A DNA stretch of 64,000 nucleotides from Campylobacter avium LMG 24591 (GCF_002238335.1 NZ_CP022347.1:682001-746000), one strand, 5' to 3'. Numbered from the stretch's first letter, positions 1 to 9,833 are shown. The notes: generated from the letters alone by a model not told the origin. Made by a program: numbers and translations.

Positions 1-126
1 TTTGCTTAATTGAAGTTTTTTTAGGGCTGCTATCCTTAGACCGTTACTCTCAAATCTATCTAAAATTTTGCCAATTACTTGCTTTTTAACAGCGTCTGGT
101 TTGATTATAGAAAGCGTCCTTTCCAA
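1..126 (-). CDS. ndk: Nucleoside diphosphate kinase, N-terminal part (cut by window edge)
   Basis: Reverse-strand reading frame of 42 codons that runs off the left edge, so only the N-terminus is visible. It begins [15 protein letters not shown] and continues with [17 protein letters not shown], the typical start of Ndk, which transfers the gamma phosphate of ATP to other NDPs in the cytoplasm. The catalytic His lies beyond the edge. The start codon is TTG (124-126), preceded by a strong AGGAGG ribosome site (about 132-137), so TTG is well supported although there is no ATG. Family identity is clear; the rest of the gene cannot be judged. Confidence 0.9.
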   Translation of the reverse strand, partial: MERTLSIIKPDAVKKQVIGKILDRFESNGLRIAALKKLQLSK

Positions 127-154
127 AATACCCTCCTTAAAAATTAAAGCTATA

Positions 155-160
155 ATTCTA
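155..160 (-). promoter_or_regulatory. Probable -10 box for ndk
   Basis: TAGAAT on the reverse strand, about 29 bases upstream of the ndk TTG codon, in the 81-base gap between ndk and the nitroreductase gene. It fits the sigma-70 -10 consensus of Campylobacter, where the -35 box is weak. Prediction only. Confidence 0.4.
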
Positions 161-207
161 TCATTTTTTCTTTAAACAAACTTAAAAAGCCATAAATTTG
201 GGAGAAA

Positions 208-801
208 CTATATAAATTTCACCACTTCATCAAAGCTAAAACGAGCTTTTTCGCTTGTCTTAGCCTCGTCTTTATGTCCTAGTGCCACCATAACTGTGGC
301 TTGTTCTTTTCCTGTATCAAGACCTAAATATTTATCTAGGTCTTGTTGGCAAAAGCCACCTATGGCACAAGAGCCTAAATTTAAAGCAGTAGCAGCGTAT
401 AAAATGCTAGCAAGTGCTAGGTAGGCTTGCTGTTTTGAGTAGGATTTTTTCTCTTCAAAGCTCATACCCTCTAAAAAAGGCTTGTAAGTTTTTATCCTTT
501 TTTCTATCTCCTCTTTTGGCATAGCTCTTTGTCTAAGCTTTTCCTCAAAATACACAGCAAAGTCATATCTTGAAACTATGATTATCAAAGCAGCCGCAGA
601 GCTTACATGGACTTGATTATTGGCAATTACGCCTAGTTCTTTTATCTTGTTTTTATCTTGTGTAGCTATGAATTTCCATGGCTCAAGCCCCAAAGAACTT
701 GGAGAAAGTCTGGTTGCTTCTAAAATTTTCCTAAAATCATCTGCGTCGATTTGTTTATCTAAAAATTCCCTGCAAGAAAAACGTTTTTCAAATATATTCA
801 T
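208..801 (-). CDS. rdxA: NAD(P)H nitroreductase, RdxA type
   Basis: A 197-residue flavin nitroreductase (FMN-dependent, cytoplasmic). The N-terminus has the FSCREF segment and RLSPSSLGLEPWKF, the FMN/substrate motif of the NfsB/RdxA family. The C-terminal half has LNLGSCAIGGF, then ALGHKDEAKTSEKARFSFDEVVKFI, which resembles the end of RdxA proteins. RdxA of Helicobacter and Campylobacter activates metronidazole-type prodrugs. The single Cys in LGSCAIGGF matches RdxA. The start ATG at 801 has AAAGGA upstream. It is divergent from macA; its promoter lies inside what would be the extreme 5' end of the longest macA reading frame. The gene looks intact. It could be the paralogue FrxA, but residue patterns favour RdxA. 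Confidence 0.8.
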   Translation of the reverse strand: MNIFEKRFSCREFLDKQIDADDFRKILEATRLSPSSLGLEPWKFIATQDKNKIKELGVIANNQVHVSSAAALIIIVSRYDFAVYFEEKLRQRAMPKEEIEKRIKTYKPFLEGMSFEEKKSYSKQQAYLALASILYAATALNLGSCAIGGFCQQDLDKYLGLDTGKEQATVMVALGHKDEAKTSEKARFSFDEVVKFI

Positions 802-828
802 AAAAATCCTTTCAAAAGAAAATGCTTT

Positions 829-834
829 ATTATA
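829..834 (-). promoter_or_regulatory. -10 box for rdxA
   Basis: Perfect TATAAT on the reverse strand, giving a leader of about 20 bases before the rdxA ATG at 801. It overlaps the 5' extension of the longest macA frame, which supports a shorter MacA. Confidence 0.55.
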
Positions 835-889
835 TCATCTTAAGCTTGCTAGACTTAGTGGAATTTATCTTAAATTCACTTTTTGTTAC

Positions 890-895
890 TATAAT
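890..895 (+). promoter_or_regulatory. -10 box for the macA-macB-tolC operon
   Basis: Perfect TATAAT downstream of a T-rich stretch (881-886). Transcription would start near 902, upstream of the AAGGA at 914-918 and the TTG at 927. An ATG at 822 would lie outside such a transcript. Confidence 0.55.
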
Positions 896-926
896 AAGCA
901 AGTCAAATCAAAACAAGGAAATAGCT

Positions 927-2147
927 TTGTCTAAGATAGATTTTAAAAATCTTGCTCTGTCTTTTTTGTCAAAAATTAGAAGAAAGAAAAAGATAATATT
1001 TATTGTTTTTATTTTAATTTTGCTTTTAATTTGCTATGTTTTTTATCCTAAAAATAAACAAACGAATTTTGTAACCCAAGCAGTTTCTAGAATGGACATT
1101 TACCAAAGCATAGAAGCCATAGGTAAGGTTTATGCAAAAGAACAAGTCGATGTGGGTGCGCAAGTTAGCGGTCAAATCATAAAGCTTTATGTAGATATAG
1201 GAGATAAGGTAAAGGAAGGGGATTTGATAGCTCAAATTGATAAAGATAAACAAGAAAATGATTTAAATATCTACAAAGCACAGCTTGAAAGTGCTAAGGC
1301 GAATTTAGAAAGCAAAGAGGTTGCCCTAGAAATCGCTACTAAACAGTACGAAAGAGAGCAAAGCTTATACGATAAAAAGGCAACTTCTTTGGAACTGCTT
1401 GAAACCCTTAAAAATAACTACTACACACTAAAGGCAAATGTGGCAGAACTTAAGGCACAAGTTGTTCAGCTTGAAATCACGCTTAAAAATGCTGAAAAAG
1501 ATTTGGGCTACACGGTTATACGAGCACCAATGGACGGAGTTATAATAAATGTAGCGGTTGATGAGGGGCAAACTGTGAATGCTAATCAAAACACCCCAAC
1601 CATAGTTCGCATAGCAAATTTAGACGAAATGGAAGTTCGCATGGAAATAGCTGAAGCTGATGTAAATAAAATCGAGCTTGCAGAAAGCGTTAAATTTGCT
1701 ATTTTAAGTGACCCAGATACTCAATTTGAAGCTAAGATTGCAAGTATAGACCCTGCAGATACCTCAACAAGTGATGCTACAAGTTCCAGCTCAGCAAGCT
1801 CAAGCTCAAGTTCGACATCAAGTGCGATTTATTACTATGCTAAATTCTTTGTCAAAAATGAAAATAATTTTTTACGCATAGGAATGAGCACAGAAAATGA
1901 GATTGTAACAGCAAGTGCTAAAAATGTTATAGCAATCCCTACCTACACCATAAAAAGCGATAGTGAGGGTTATTTTGCAGAAGTTTTAGAGGGTGATACT
2001 GTGCGTAAAAAATACCTTAAACTTGGTATAAAAGACAATATAAACACGCAAATTTTGGACGGGCTAAACGAAAACGATATGTTAATCATAGCAGATACGA
2101 ATACAAAAAGCTCCTCATCACTGTCTCCTTACGCGAGAGCTAGATGA
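927..2147 (+). CDS. macA: MacA-type periplasmic adaptor of a tripartite ABC efflux pump
   Basis: HlyD/RND-type membrane fusion protein that links the MacB ABC transporter to a TolC-like channel. One N-terminal transmembrane anchor follows a basic RRKKK segment. It is followed by an N-terminal lipoyl half ([11 protein letters not shown]), a long coiled-coil hairpin, the returning lipoyl half ([10 protein letters not shown]) and the beta-barrel and membrane-proximal domains. The start is debatable: the frame is open from an ATG at 822, but TATAAT at 890-895 and AAGGA at 914-918 favour TTG at 927 (406 residues). A serine-rich insert is encoded at about 1761-1827 within the beta-barrel region. 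It overlaps macB by 4 bases (ATGA), so the pair is translationally coupled. Confidence 0.85.
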   Translation: MSKIDFKNLALSFLSKIRRKKKIIFIVFILILLLICYVFYPKNKQTNFVTQAVSRMDIYQSIEAIGKVYAKEQVDVGAQVSGQIIKLYVDIGDKVKEGDLIAQIDKDKQENDLNIYKAQLESAKANLESKEVALEIATKQYEREQSLYDKKATSLELLETLKNNYYTLKANVAELKAQVVQLEITLKNAEKDLGYTVIRAPMDGVIINVAVDEGQTVNANQNTPTIVRIANLDEMEVRMEIAEADVNKIELAESVKFAILSDPDTQFEAKIASIDPADTSTSDATSSSSASSSSSSTSSAIYYYAKFFVKNENNFLRIGMSTENEIVTASAKNVIAIPTYTIKSDSEGYFAEVLEGDTVRKKYLKLGIKDNINTQILDGLNENDMLIIADTNTKSSSSLSPYARAR

Positions 2148-4069
2148 TAATACTAAAAAACATTTGCAAAAACATAGGGCAAAATGAAATTTTAAAAAAT
2201 GTAAGCCTAGAGATACAAAGGGGTGAATTTGTAGCTATTATAGGCCAAAGTGGCTCTGGGAAAACCTCGCTTTTAAATATCATAGGTACGCTTGATGAGA
2301 TAAGCTCAGGCTCATATATCTTTGACAAATACGAGGTTACAAAGCTTGATAAGGACGAAAAAGCAAGGCTTAGAAGGGAAAATATAGGCTTTATCTTTCA
2401 AAGATACAATCTTTTAACTCTACTAAATGCCAGGGAAAATGTAGCCTTGCCTGCCGTGTATGCTGGTGAAAAAACCGAAGTTAGAAATGAAAGAGCTAAA
2501 AAGCTTTTAAGTGATTTAGAGCTTTCTTTGAAATTTGAGTCAAAACCAAATGAATTAAGCGGAGGACAGCAACAAAGAGTAAGTATAGCAAGGGCTTTGA
2601 TGAATGGTGGCGATTTAATCTTAGCTGATGAGCCAACCGGAGCACTTGATAGCAAAAGCGGTGTTATGGTTTTAGAAATTTTAAAAGAGTTAAATAAAGC
2701 AGGCCACACCATAGTTTTAGTAACTCATGATAGAAGTATAGCACAGCAGGCAAATAGGATTATTGAAATCAAAGATGGCGAAATTTTAAGCGACAGTAAG
2801 GCTAAATTTGAAACAAAGCCTGTAAATTTAGAAAAAATGCCATTAGAGATAAAAAGCTACACCTTGCTTAAAAATCAACTCTTTGAATGTTTTAAAATAG
2901 CCTTTTCATCTATCATAGCACATAAACTTCGCTCTATCTTAACCATGCTTGGCATTATCATAGGAATAGCTTCTGTTGTAATTGTGGTAGCGCTTGGCAA
3001 GGGTTCTCAAGAACAAATTCTAGCCTCTATATCAAGACTTGGCACAAATACCATAGAAGTGCATCCAGGACGTGGTTTTGGAGATATTCGCTCAGGTAGA
3101 ACCTGGCTAAATGTGAGCGATTTACGCACCTTAAGAACCCTGCCTCAACTTGAAGCTGTGGAAGCTAGGGTAAATTCATCAGGCATAGCAACTTACAAAA
3201 ATATATCCTTAAATGCCAGGGGCGAGGGCGTTGGTATAAATGAGATAAAGATAAAAGGCTTAGAGCTTGAGGCAGGTAGGGTGTTAAGCGAGGCCGATAT
3301 AAGGGAAAATGCTAATGTGGTAGTGCTTGATTACAACGGACGCAACGGGCTTTTTGAAGGCTTTAATGTAAATGATATAATAGGCAAAACAGTAATATTT
3401 AATTCCCAACCCTTTGTTGTAATAGGTGTCTTAAAAAAGGATGCAAACCGCCGAGCCGAAGATGTAACGGTAAGACTTTATATACCTTACACAACCATGA
3501 TGAATAAAATAACAGGAGATAGGCTCTTAAATCACATAGTAACCAAGGTAGCTGATGATGTCTCTCCTAATGTAGCAGAACAAGCAATAATAAGAATTTT
3601 AGAGATAAAAAGAGGACAAAAGGACTTTTTTACTATAAATTCAGATGCGATTAGACAAACTATAAATGAAAATATGCAAACCATGACAATTTTAATAACC
3701 TCCATAGCCTTGGTATCTTTAATTGTCGGTGGTATAGGCGTTATGAATATAATGCTCGTTTCAGTTAGCGAAAGGACAAGAGAAATAGGCATAAGAATGG
3801 CAATAGGCGCGAGGAGAGAGGATATCTTAATGCAGTTTTTAATAGAAGCCATTATGATATGCTCAATAGGTGCTTTGCTTGGCGTGCTGCTTTCTTTTTG
3901 CGTGTTTTTTGCTTTTAATTACATAAGTACTAGTTCTTATATGGTGATGTCTTACGGCGCTATTTTACTCGGTTTGTTTAGTTCTGTTTTAATAGGCGTA
4001 ATCTTTGGTTTTGTCCCTGCAAAAAATGCTGCAAATTTAAATCCTATAACCGCTTTATCAAAGGAATGA
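2144..4069 (+). CDS. macB: MacB-type macrolide/peptide export ABC transporter
   Basis: A 641-residue inner-membrane ABC exporter with the nucleotide-binding domain at the N-terminus and an FtsX-like permease at the C-terminus, the MacB arrangement. Walker A is GQSGSGKTS (about residue 35), the signature is [15 protein letters not shown] and Walker B is [12 protein letters not shown]. One membrane helix follows near residue 260 ([20 protein letters not shown]), then a large periplasmic domain and three C-terminal helices. With MacA it would use ATP to drive export of macrolides, lipopeptides or toxins through the outer-membrane channel encoded next. The start overlaps the macA stop, and the stop overlaps the start region of the third gene. 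Confidence 0.92.
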   Translation: MIILKNICKNIGQNEILKNVSLEIQRGEFVAIIGQSGSGKTSLLNIIGTLDEISSGSYIFDKYEVTKLDKDEKARLRRENIGFIFQRYNLLTLLNARENVALPAVYAGEKTEVRNERAKKLLSDLELSLKFESKPNELSGGQQQRVSIARALMNGGDLILADEPTGALDSKSGVMVLEILKELNKAGHTIVLVTHDRSIAQQANRIIEIKDGEILSDSKAKFETKPVNLEKMPLEIKSYTLLKNQLFECFKIAFSSIIAHKLRSILTMLGIIIGIASVVIVVALGKGSQEQILASISRLGTNTIEVHPGRGFGDIRSGRTWLNVSDLRTLRTLPQLEAVEARVNSSGIATYKNISLNARGEGVGINEIKIKGLELEAGRVLSEADIRENANVVVLDYNGRNGLFEGFNVNDIIGKTVIFNSQPFVVIGVLKKDANRRAEDVTVRLYIPYTTMMNKITGDRLLNHIVTKVADDVSPNVAEQAIIRILEIKRGQKDFFTINSDAIRQTINENMQTMTILITSIALVSLIVGGIGVMNIMLVSVSERTREIGIRMAIGARREDILMQFLIEAIMICSIGALLGVLLSFCVFFAFNYISTSSYMVMSYGAILLGLFSSVLIGVIFGFVPAKNAANLNPITALSKE

Positions 4070-4071
4070 TG

Positions 4072-5418
4072 ATGAGAGTGCTCTTTATATTTTTGAGTTT
4101 ATTTTTCCTTTCTTGTTCTGTGAAAGAAAAGGATTTTAGCAAGAGTTTAAATGATACTTCCTTTTTATACGATAATTGGTGGAAAACTTACGAAAATGTT
4201 TATTTAAATTCCTTTGTAGATAAGGTTTTAAAACATAACTCAGAAATCAATGTCGCAAGATTAAATTTATTAAGTGCTGTTACTAGATATGATTTGCTTG
4301 ACTTAGACCTTTATCCTACCTTAAGCGGAAATTTAGGCCTTTCTAATTCTAGAAATTTAAACAACGGAACAAAAGCGGGATTTAATTTTTCTAATGCTTT
4401 AAATTTAAGTTACGAGCTTGATATATATGGCAAGATACGAGATGAGATTGATTCTGCTAAATTTAGTGCAAATGCTAGTGCTTATGAGCTTGAAAGTTTG
4501 AAATTAAGCTTGGTAAATTCAAGCGTTGATTATGTTTTTGACCTTGTTTATTTCAACGAGGTTTCAATCTTGCTTAATGATTATTTAAAGAATTTGGAGC
4601 TATCAAAGGAGCTTTATACCATTAAATACAATTTTGGCAAGATAGAAGAACTTGACTTGCTAAATTTAGAACAGTCTGTTTTAAACGCAAAGCAAAACAT
4701 ATTAAGTAACGAGCAAAATAAAGAATTAATAATAAAAAATCTCAAAGATTTACTAGGTGCAAAAAGCGAATTTAAGGAGATAGAGTACTTAAACAAGCTT
4801 AGATTTAGTGATTTTCAAAGCAAGGAATTAAATTTCAATGTACCTCTTACTTATCTTGAAAACAGACCCGACATACAGTCTTCTTTGAATTCCTTAAAGG
4901 CTGCGTTTAAGGATGTTTCAGCACTTGAAAAGTCTATTTTTCCAAGTATAAGTTTGGGCGGAAATTTAAGAGGAACTTCTAATAAATTTGATGATAGTTT
5001 TAAATTGATGGTTTTAAACGGCTCTGCAGAACTTTCTTTGCCATTTTTAGACTATGCAAGAGTTAAAAAAAATATAAAATTATCCAGCCTAGAATATGAA
5101 AAACTAAAATTAAACTACGAGCAAAGCCTGCAAACTGCCATAAATGAATTTTTACTTTGCAAAAAGGATTATGAATTTTATGGAAAGCTTTTAGAAAATA
5201 TTATAGTAATCAATGAAAAACAAGCAAGGATAAAAAATGCCTATCAGTTAAAGTATGAAGCCGGCAAGGTAGAGCTTAAAGACTTTTTAGATGCGCAAAA
5301 TAACTATATAAATTCTCATCAAGAAATCTTAAGACAAAAGCTAAGTTTGCTCAAGACGCAGAATTTATACTATAAAATCACAAGCACAAAATTCACAAAT
5401 GATAGAATTGCTTTTTAG
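4072..5418 (+). CDS. TolC/NodT-family outer-membrane efflux lipoprotein
   Basis: Third gene of the macAB operon, about 448 residues. It starts with a lipoprotein signal peptide ending FLFLS/C-like (FFLSC), then a typical outer-membrane-factor body: alternating amphipathic coiled-coil helices (for example LNSLKAAFKDVSALEKSIFP) and the LENRPDIQSSLNSLK signature of the TolC/CusC group. It would form the trimeric exit duct for MacAB. Three ATGs occur in a row (4066, 4069, 4072). The AAGGA at 4061-4065 sits 6 bases before 4072, so the third is the best start. The first would place the ribosome site directly against the codon. Confidence 0.85.
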   Translation: MRVLFIFLSLFFLSCSVKEKDFSKSLNDTSFLYDNWWKTYENVYLNSFVDKVLKHNSEINVARLNLLSAVTRYDLLDLDLYPTLSGNLGLSNSRNLNNGTKAGFNFSNALNLSYELDIYGKIRDEIDSAKFSANASAYELESLKLSLVNSSVDYVFDLVYFNEVSILLNDYLKNLELSKELYTIKYNFGKIEELDLLNLEQSVLNAKQNILSNEQNKELIIKNLKDLLGAKSEFKEIEYLNKLRFSDFQSKELNFNVPLTYLENRPDIQSSLNSLKAAFKDVSALEKSIFPSISLGGNLRGTSNKFDDSFKLMVLNGSAELSLPFLDYARVKKNIKLSSLEYEKLKLNYEQSLQTAINEFLLCKKDYEFYGKLLENIIVINEKQARIKNAYQLKYEAGKVELKDFLDAQNNYINSHQEILRQKLSLLKTQNLYYKITSTKFTNDRIAF

Positions 5419-5547
5419 TAATTAAGACAGATAAAGCCTTATTTTTCTTGCTTTTGGCTGTGTAAAAAATTCACAAGATAGTAATACAATTTTATATAAA
5501 AAATAATTTTTTTTAATATTTTTGTTGCAAAATCTCACTTTTTCTAT

Positions 5548-5553
5548 TATAAT
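5548..5553 (+). promoter_or_regulatory. -10 box for hydABCD
   Basis: Perfect TATAAT in the 171-base gap between the efflux operon and hydA, with a T-rich region upstream (about 5512-5545). The expected start is near 5560, followed by AAGG at 5580-5583 and the hydA ATG at 5590. No clear binding site for a metal or redox regulator was recognised. Confidence 0.55.
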
Positions 5554-5589
5554 GATAAGCGAAAGATACTTTATTATTAAAGGTTATTT

Positions 5590-6723
5590 ATGACATTACA
5601 ACACATGGAAGCTCGTTTAAATGAGCTAGAGCAAATGCCTTCCATAAAGCCTGAACTATCTATACCTAAGGCTTTGGAAGAAGCTGGTTTTTCTAGGAGA
5701 GATTTTATGAAGTGGGCGGGTGCTATGACCGCATTTTTGGCCTTACCTTCTACCTTTACTCCTCTTGTTGCAAGGGCTGCTGAGCTTGCTGATAGGGTGC
5801 CTGTTATTTGGTTGCATATGGCCGAGTGTACAGGTTGTTCTGAAAGTCTTTTAAGAAGCGATACTCCTACAATAGATAGCTTGATATTTGACCATATCTC
5901 GCTTGAGTATCATGAAACTGTTATGGCGGCTTCTGGTTGGCAAGCTGAAGAAATTTTAGAAGACTCTATCAAAAAGCACAAAGGTAATTATTTTCTAATG
6001 GTTGAGGGCGGTATACCTACCGGTGATACTGAAAATTACCTAACCATAGGACCGCACGGCAAAACCGGTTATCAACACGCAAAAGAAGCCTGTGATAATG
6101 CAAAGGCTATTTTGGCCATTGGAACCTGTTCGTCTTTTGGCGGAATTCAAGCTGCTAATCCAAATCCTAGCAACGCAAAGCCACTTAGTGCAGTTACAAA
6201 TAAAACTGTAATCAATGTCCCTGGCTGTCCTCCTAGCGAGAAAAACATAGTTGGAAATATACTTCAGTTTTTATTGTTCAACGAAGCTCCTGCTCTTGAT
6301 GTTTATAACCGTCCAAAATGGGCTTATGGCTTGAGAATTCATGATTTGTGCGAAAGAAGAGGGCATTTTGACGCTGGTGAATTTGTGCAATCATTTGGCG
6401 ACGAGGGTGCTAAAAATGGTTATTGTTTATATAAGGTTGGCTGTAAGGGGCCTTACACCTTTAATAACTGTTCAAAAGAAAGATTTAATTCTCACACATC
6501 TTGGCCTATACAAGCTGGACACGGCTGCATAGGTTGTTCTGAGCCAAATTTCTGGGATACTATGAGACCTTTTGAGGAGCCATTGCATGGCAGACCGCTT
6601 GCTTTTGGTTATGGTTCTGATGCGCTTGCTGATAAGATAGGCGTAGGCGTGCTTTGCTTAACAGGTGTTGCTATCGTTGCTCATGCTGCTTTAGCTTCAA
6701 TGAAAAAGAACAAAGAGGGATAA
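5590..6723 (+). CDS. hydA: [NiFe] hydrogenase small subunit, Tat-exported
   Basis: Electron-transfer subunit (377 residues) of a membrane-bound uptake hydrogenase. It has a long n-region, then a twin-arginine motif SRRDFMK (Arg36-Arg37) and a hydrophobic stretch, so the folded heterodimer should cross the membrane by Tat; tatB and tatC are encoded in this window. Iron-sulphur ligands are visible: AECTGC (Cys80, Cys83), GTCSSFGG, VPGCPPSE, HDLCERRGHF, YKVGCKGP and GCIGCSEPNFWD. A C-terminal membrane helix (near 345-368) anchors it on the periplasmic face. It allows H2 to serve as electron donor. It is first in hydABCD and only 3 bases from hydB. Start ATG is at 5590 with AAGG; a second ATG six codons in is possible. 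Confidence 0.95.
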   Translation: MTLQHMEARLNELEQMPSIKPELSIPKALEEAGFSRRDFMKWAGAMTAFLALPSTFTPLVARAAELADRVPVIWLHMAECTGCSESLLRSDTPTIDSLIFDHISLEYHETVMAASGWQAEEILEDSIKKHKGNYFLMVEGGIPTGDTENYLTIGPHGKTGYQHAKEACDNAKAILAIGTCSSFGGIQAANPNPSNAKPLSAVTNKTVINVPGCPPSEKNIVGNILQFLLFNEAPALDVYNRPKWAYGLRIHDLCERRGHFDAGEFVQSFGDEGAKNGYCLYKVGCKGPYTFNNCSKERFNSHTSWPIQAGHGCIGCSEPNFWDTMRPFEEPLHGRPLAFGYGSDALADKIGVGVLCLTGVAIVAHAALASMKKNKEG

Positions 6724-6726
6724 AAA

Positions 6727-8442
6727 ATGACAAAAAGAATTATAGTAGATCCAATCACTAGAATTGAAGGACACTTAAGAGTTGAAGTTATAGTAGATGA
6801 AAATAATGTTGTAAAAGAAGCATATTCAGGCTCTACGCTTTGGAGAGGTATAGAAACTATAGTAAAAGGACGCGACCCAAGAGATGCAGGCTTTTTGACA
6901 CAAAGAATTTGCGGCGTTTGTACCTTTTCTCACTATAAAGCCGGTATTGTCGCAGTTGAGGACGCATTAGGCATAACACCTCCTTTAAATGCTATCCTTA
7001 CTAGAACATTGATGAATTCAGCCTTGTTTTTGCACGATCATATAGTGCATTTTTATCAATTGCACGCACTTGATTGGGTTGATATAGTAAGCGCCTTAAG
7101 TGCTGATGTTAAGAAGGCAAGCGATGAGGCTTTCAAATACACAGAAGTTCCTTTTGCAACCGGTGCTGACAAGTTGCTAGAGGTTCAAAAAAAGGTTAAA
7201 GCCTTCGTTGATAAAGGAAATTTAGGGCCTTTTGCTAATGCTTACTACGGACATCCTACATATAGACTAAGCCCTGAGCAAAATTTGATAGCACTTTCAC
7301 ACTATCTTGAGTGCTTAAGAGTACAAAGGATTATAGCTCAAGCTATGGCTATTTTCGGTGCTAAGCAGCCTCACCCTCAAAGCCTGACTGTTGGTGGCGT
7401 AACTTGTGTTATGGATTTATTATCTCCTGCGAGATTGGGCGAGTATTTGGAAAAATTAAAAGAGGTTGCTGATTTTGTTAACCGTGCTTATTATCCTGAC
7501 TTGATTATGGCTGGTAAGGCCTATGCTAACGAAGCAAGTGTTATAAACGATGTTGGTGTTCCAAATTTACTTACTTATAAGGAATTCCAATTAGGTGCTA
7601 ATGAGTGGTTGTTTGAGAGTGGTTATATCAAAAATGGAGACCTAAGCAAGGTTTATGAAGTGGATGAAGCCTTAATCACTGAGGAAGCTACGCATTCTTG
7701 GTATAAAAACGACAAGCCTTTACACCCTTATGATGGCGAAACAGAACCAAACTACACCGGCTTGGTAGATGCTGATACCATTGATGGCAAGGGAAATTTA
7801 GTTCACTCAAAAGCCTTTGACACCCAAGGAAAATATAGCTGGATAAAAGCACCTAGATATAATGGCGAGCCTATGCAAGTAGGGCCTTTAGCAAACATAG
7901 CTGTGAATTACGCTAAGGGTAATAAAAGAGTTGTAGCAGCGGTAGACCAGTTCTTAAAAGATTCTAATCTTCCTATCAGTGCTGTTCTTAGCACACTAGG
8001 TAGAACCGCTACTCGTTGTGTAGAAGCTAAGATAATAGCCGAGGCAACCTTTGAAGCCTTTAATAATTTGGTTGAAAATTTAAAGATAGATGAAAGCACT
8101 TGTGCTAAATACCAAATAGACCCTAACAAATCATACAAAGGAAGATATATAGGCAATGTTCCAAGAGGTATGTTAAGCCATTGGTGTCGTATAGAAAATG
8201 GCGTTATCGCAAATTGGCAAGCCGTGGTTCCATCTACTTGGAATGCTAGTCCAAAAGACGCAAAAGGGGTTGGAGGAAGCTACGAACAGTGTTTAATAGG
8301 ACTTAAGATAGCTGATGTTAAGCAACCGCTTGAGATTATTAGAAAGATACATTCTTACGATCCTTGTATTGCTTGTGCTGTTCATGTTATGGATACTAAG
8401 GGTAATAATTTGAGCGAATACAAAATAAACCTTAATTCTTAA
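6727..8442 (+). CDS. hydB: [NiFe] hydrogenase large (catalytic) subunit
   Basis: A 571-residue subunit that carries the Ni-Fe(CN)2CO site and oxidises H2 in the periplasm. The N-terminal nickel ligand pair is RICGVCTFSH (Cys62, Cys65) and the C-terminal pair is DPCIACAVH (Cys547, Cys550). The residues after His553 form an 18-residue tail that the family removes on maturation, probably here by HydD. The family start DPITRIEGHLR is present at residue 8. The protein has no signal peptide, as expected, because it rides with HydA through Tat. Nickel-insertion hyp genes are not in this window. Confidence 0.96.
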   Translation: MTKRIIVDPITRIEGHLRVEVIVDENNVVKEAYSGSTLWRGIETIVKGRDPRDAGFLTQRICGVCTFSHYKAGIVAVEDALGITPPLNAILTRTLMNSALFLHDHIVHFYQLHALDWVDIVSALSADVKKASDEAFKYTEVPFATGADKLLEVQKKVKAFVDKGNLGPFANAYYGHPTYRLSPEQNLIALSHYLECLRVQRIIAQAMAIFGAKQPHPQSLTVGGVTCVMDLLSPARLGEYLEKLKEVADFVNRAYYPDLIMAGKAYANEASVINDVGVPNLLTYKEFQLGANEWLFESGYIKNGDLSKVYEVDEALITEEATHSWYKNDKPLHPYDGETEPNYTGLVDADTIDGKGNLVHSKAFDTQGKYSWIKAPRYNGEPMQVGPLANIAVNYAKGNKRVVAAVDQFLKDSNLPISAVLSTLGRTATRCVEAKIIAEATFEAFNNLVENLKIDESTCAKYQIDPNKSYKGRYIGNVPRGMLSHWCRIENGVIANWQAVVPSTWNASPKDAKGVGGSYEQCLIGLKIADVKQPLEIIRKIHSYDPCIACAVHVMDTKGNNLSEYKINLNS

Positions 8443-8453
8443 AAGGATTTGTA

Positions 8454-9149
8454 ATGCAAAAAGCCATTTATAAGAAAAACCAAGATGGTAAAAGAGTAGC
8501 AGTCTATGAATTCAGCCTTGGACTGCGTCTTGCACACTGGATAAGGGCTATTAGTATTGTTATTTTGGTCTTTACAGGCTTTTATATTTCTTATGTTTTT
8601 CAATATCCGGTTGAAAAAACATTGGTGCAAAATTTATATCGTTTCGCACACGAAATTTTTGGCTTTATCTTTATTGCTTGCATACTCTTTAAAATTTATT
8701 TGTTTTTTACAGACAAAACAAGCAAGATAGAAAGAGCTAGCGTAAAAGACCTTTCAAACAAACAAATTTGGTTAGAGCAAATTAAATTTTACCTTTGTAT
8801 AGGAAATCACCCTCACTTAAAGGGTGCTTATAATCCTATCCAGTTCATAACATATTTTGTTCTTTATGTTGTTTTTGTGGGACTTATCTTAACAGGTCTT
8901 ATACTTTATATGCATAATTACCATAATGGACTAGGAGGTTTGTTAATGACCTTTTTAAGTCCTATTGAGTATATGTTTGGAGGGCTTGCTGAGGTTAGAG
9001 TTTGGCATAAGTTATTTACTTGGTTTGTGATTATCTTTGTGCCTATACATATTTATATAGTTGTTCTAAATTCTATCAAAAATAAAGACGGCTCCACCGA
9101 TGCTATAGTTAGTGGATACAAATACGAAGACGAGAGTATTCATAGTTGA
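8454..9149 (+). CDS. hydC: Ni/Fe-hydrogenase b-type cytochrome subunit
   Basis: A 231-residue integral membrane di-haem cytochrome b (HyaC family) that passes electrons from HydA to the menaquinone pool. It has four hydrophobic helices. Candidate haem ligands are His in GLRLAHWIRA (helix 1), YRFAHEIFGF (helix 2), and VWHKLFTW with VPIHIYIV (helix 4). It lies 11 bases after hydB with an AAAGGA-type ribosome site and overlaps hydD by 4 bases. The role follows from family and operon position. Confidence 0.92.
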   Translation: MQKAIYKKNQDGKRVAVYEFSLGLRLAHWIRAISIVILVFTGFYISYVFQYPVEKTLVQNLYRFAHEIFGFIFIACILFKIYLFFTDKTSKIERASVKDLSNKQIWLEQIKFYLCIGNHPHLKGAYNPIQFITYFVLYVVFVGLILTGLILYMHNYHNGLGGLLMTFLSPIEYMFGGLAEVRVWHKLFTWFVIIFVPIHIYIVVLNSIKNKDGSTDAIVSGYKYEDESIHS

Positions 9150-9679
9150 AATTTCTAATTCTTGGCATTGGTAATATAGTGTTTGCAGATGAGGGCTTAG
9201 GCGTTCATCTTTGCAAACAGCTAGAAAAAAACTACAAATTTACAAGTGATAAACATAGTATAGATTTTGTGGATGGCGGAACCTTGGCTTTGCAACTTAG
9301 CTACATCATAGCGCAGTATGATAAGATGATAGTCATAGACTGCATAGATGCTGATGATGCTAAGGCAGGAGATGTGTTTTTCTTTCCTTATGATGCTATG
9401 CCTAAAAAAATATCTTGGAGCGGAAGCGCTCACGAGGTTGAAATGCTTCAAACCTTGCAATATATGGAGCTTGTAGGAGACTTGCCTCAAACTCAAATTC
9501 TTGCTTGCGTTCCAAAACGCATAGAACAGATGAGCTTTGAGCTTTCAAAAGAGATTGTAAATGCTTCTAAAATCATGATAGACACAGTTATAAAACACCT
9601 TGAAAAAGAGGGCTTTTCTTGCGAAAAAATAGCTGATTTTTCTTTGCAGGACTTAGCAAATTCATCTTATAAAAACTAA
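9146..9679 (+). CDS. hydD: Hydrogenase maturation endopeptidase
   Basis: A 177-residue HyaD/HybD-family protease that trims the C-terminal tail of the large subunit once nickel is inserted. The signature GIGN...ADEGLGVHL gives the metal ligand Glu16. Asp65 or Asp68 in VIDCIDADD and His96 in GSAHEVEM complete the nickel-sensing triad seen in E. coli HybD. The start codon is TTG at 9146, overlapping the hydC stop as TTGA, so translation is probably coupled. It is last in the hyd operon. The C-terminus is about 15 residues longer than in HybD. Confidence 0.92.
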   Translation: MKFLILGIGNIVFADEGLGVHLCKQLEKNYKFTSDKHSIDFVDGGTLALQLSYIIAQYDKMIVIDCIDADDAKAGDVFFFPYDAMPKKISWSGSAHEVEMLQTLQYMELVGDLPQTQILACVPKRIEQMSFELSKEIVNASKIMIDTVIKHLEKEGFSCEKIADFSLQDLANSSYKN

Positions 9680-9833
9680 GTGAAAGTTATATTTTAATTT
9701 ATATTTTTAACTTTGATTTTGCTTTGGAAATTTATTAAATTAAAGCTTTTTGAGTGTTTTAAATTTATTAAATTTAATTTTTATCAATTCTTGCTGATAA
9801 ATATATTTATATCTTTTTAGATTTGAAAGTATG

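Noticed and set aside
620-934. Open frame spanning rdxA (antisense) and the promoter region
   Set aside because: Overlaps both divergent promoters and the N-terminus of rdxA; no coding character.
5419-5470. Weak hairpin after the TolC-like gene (AAAGCC / GGCT)
   Set aside because: Only 4-6 pairs with a long loop and no T run; not enough for a terminator call.
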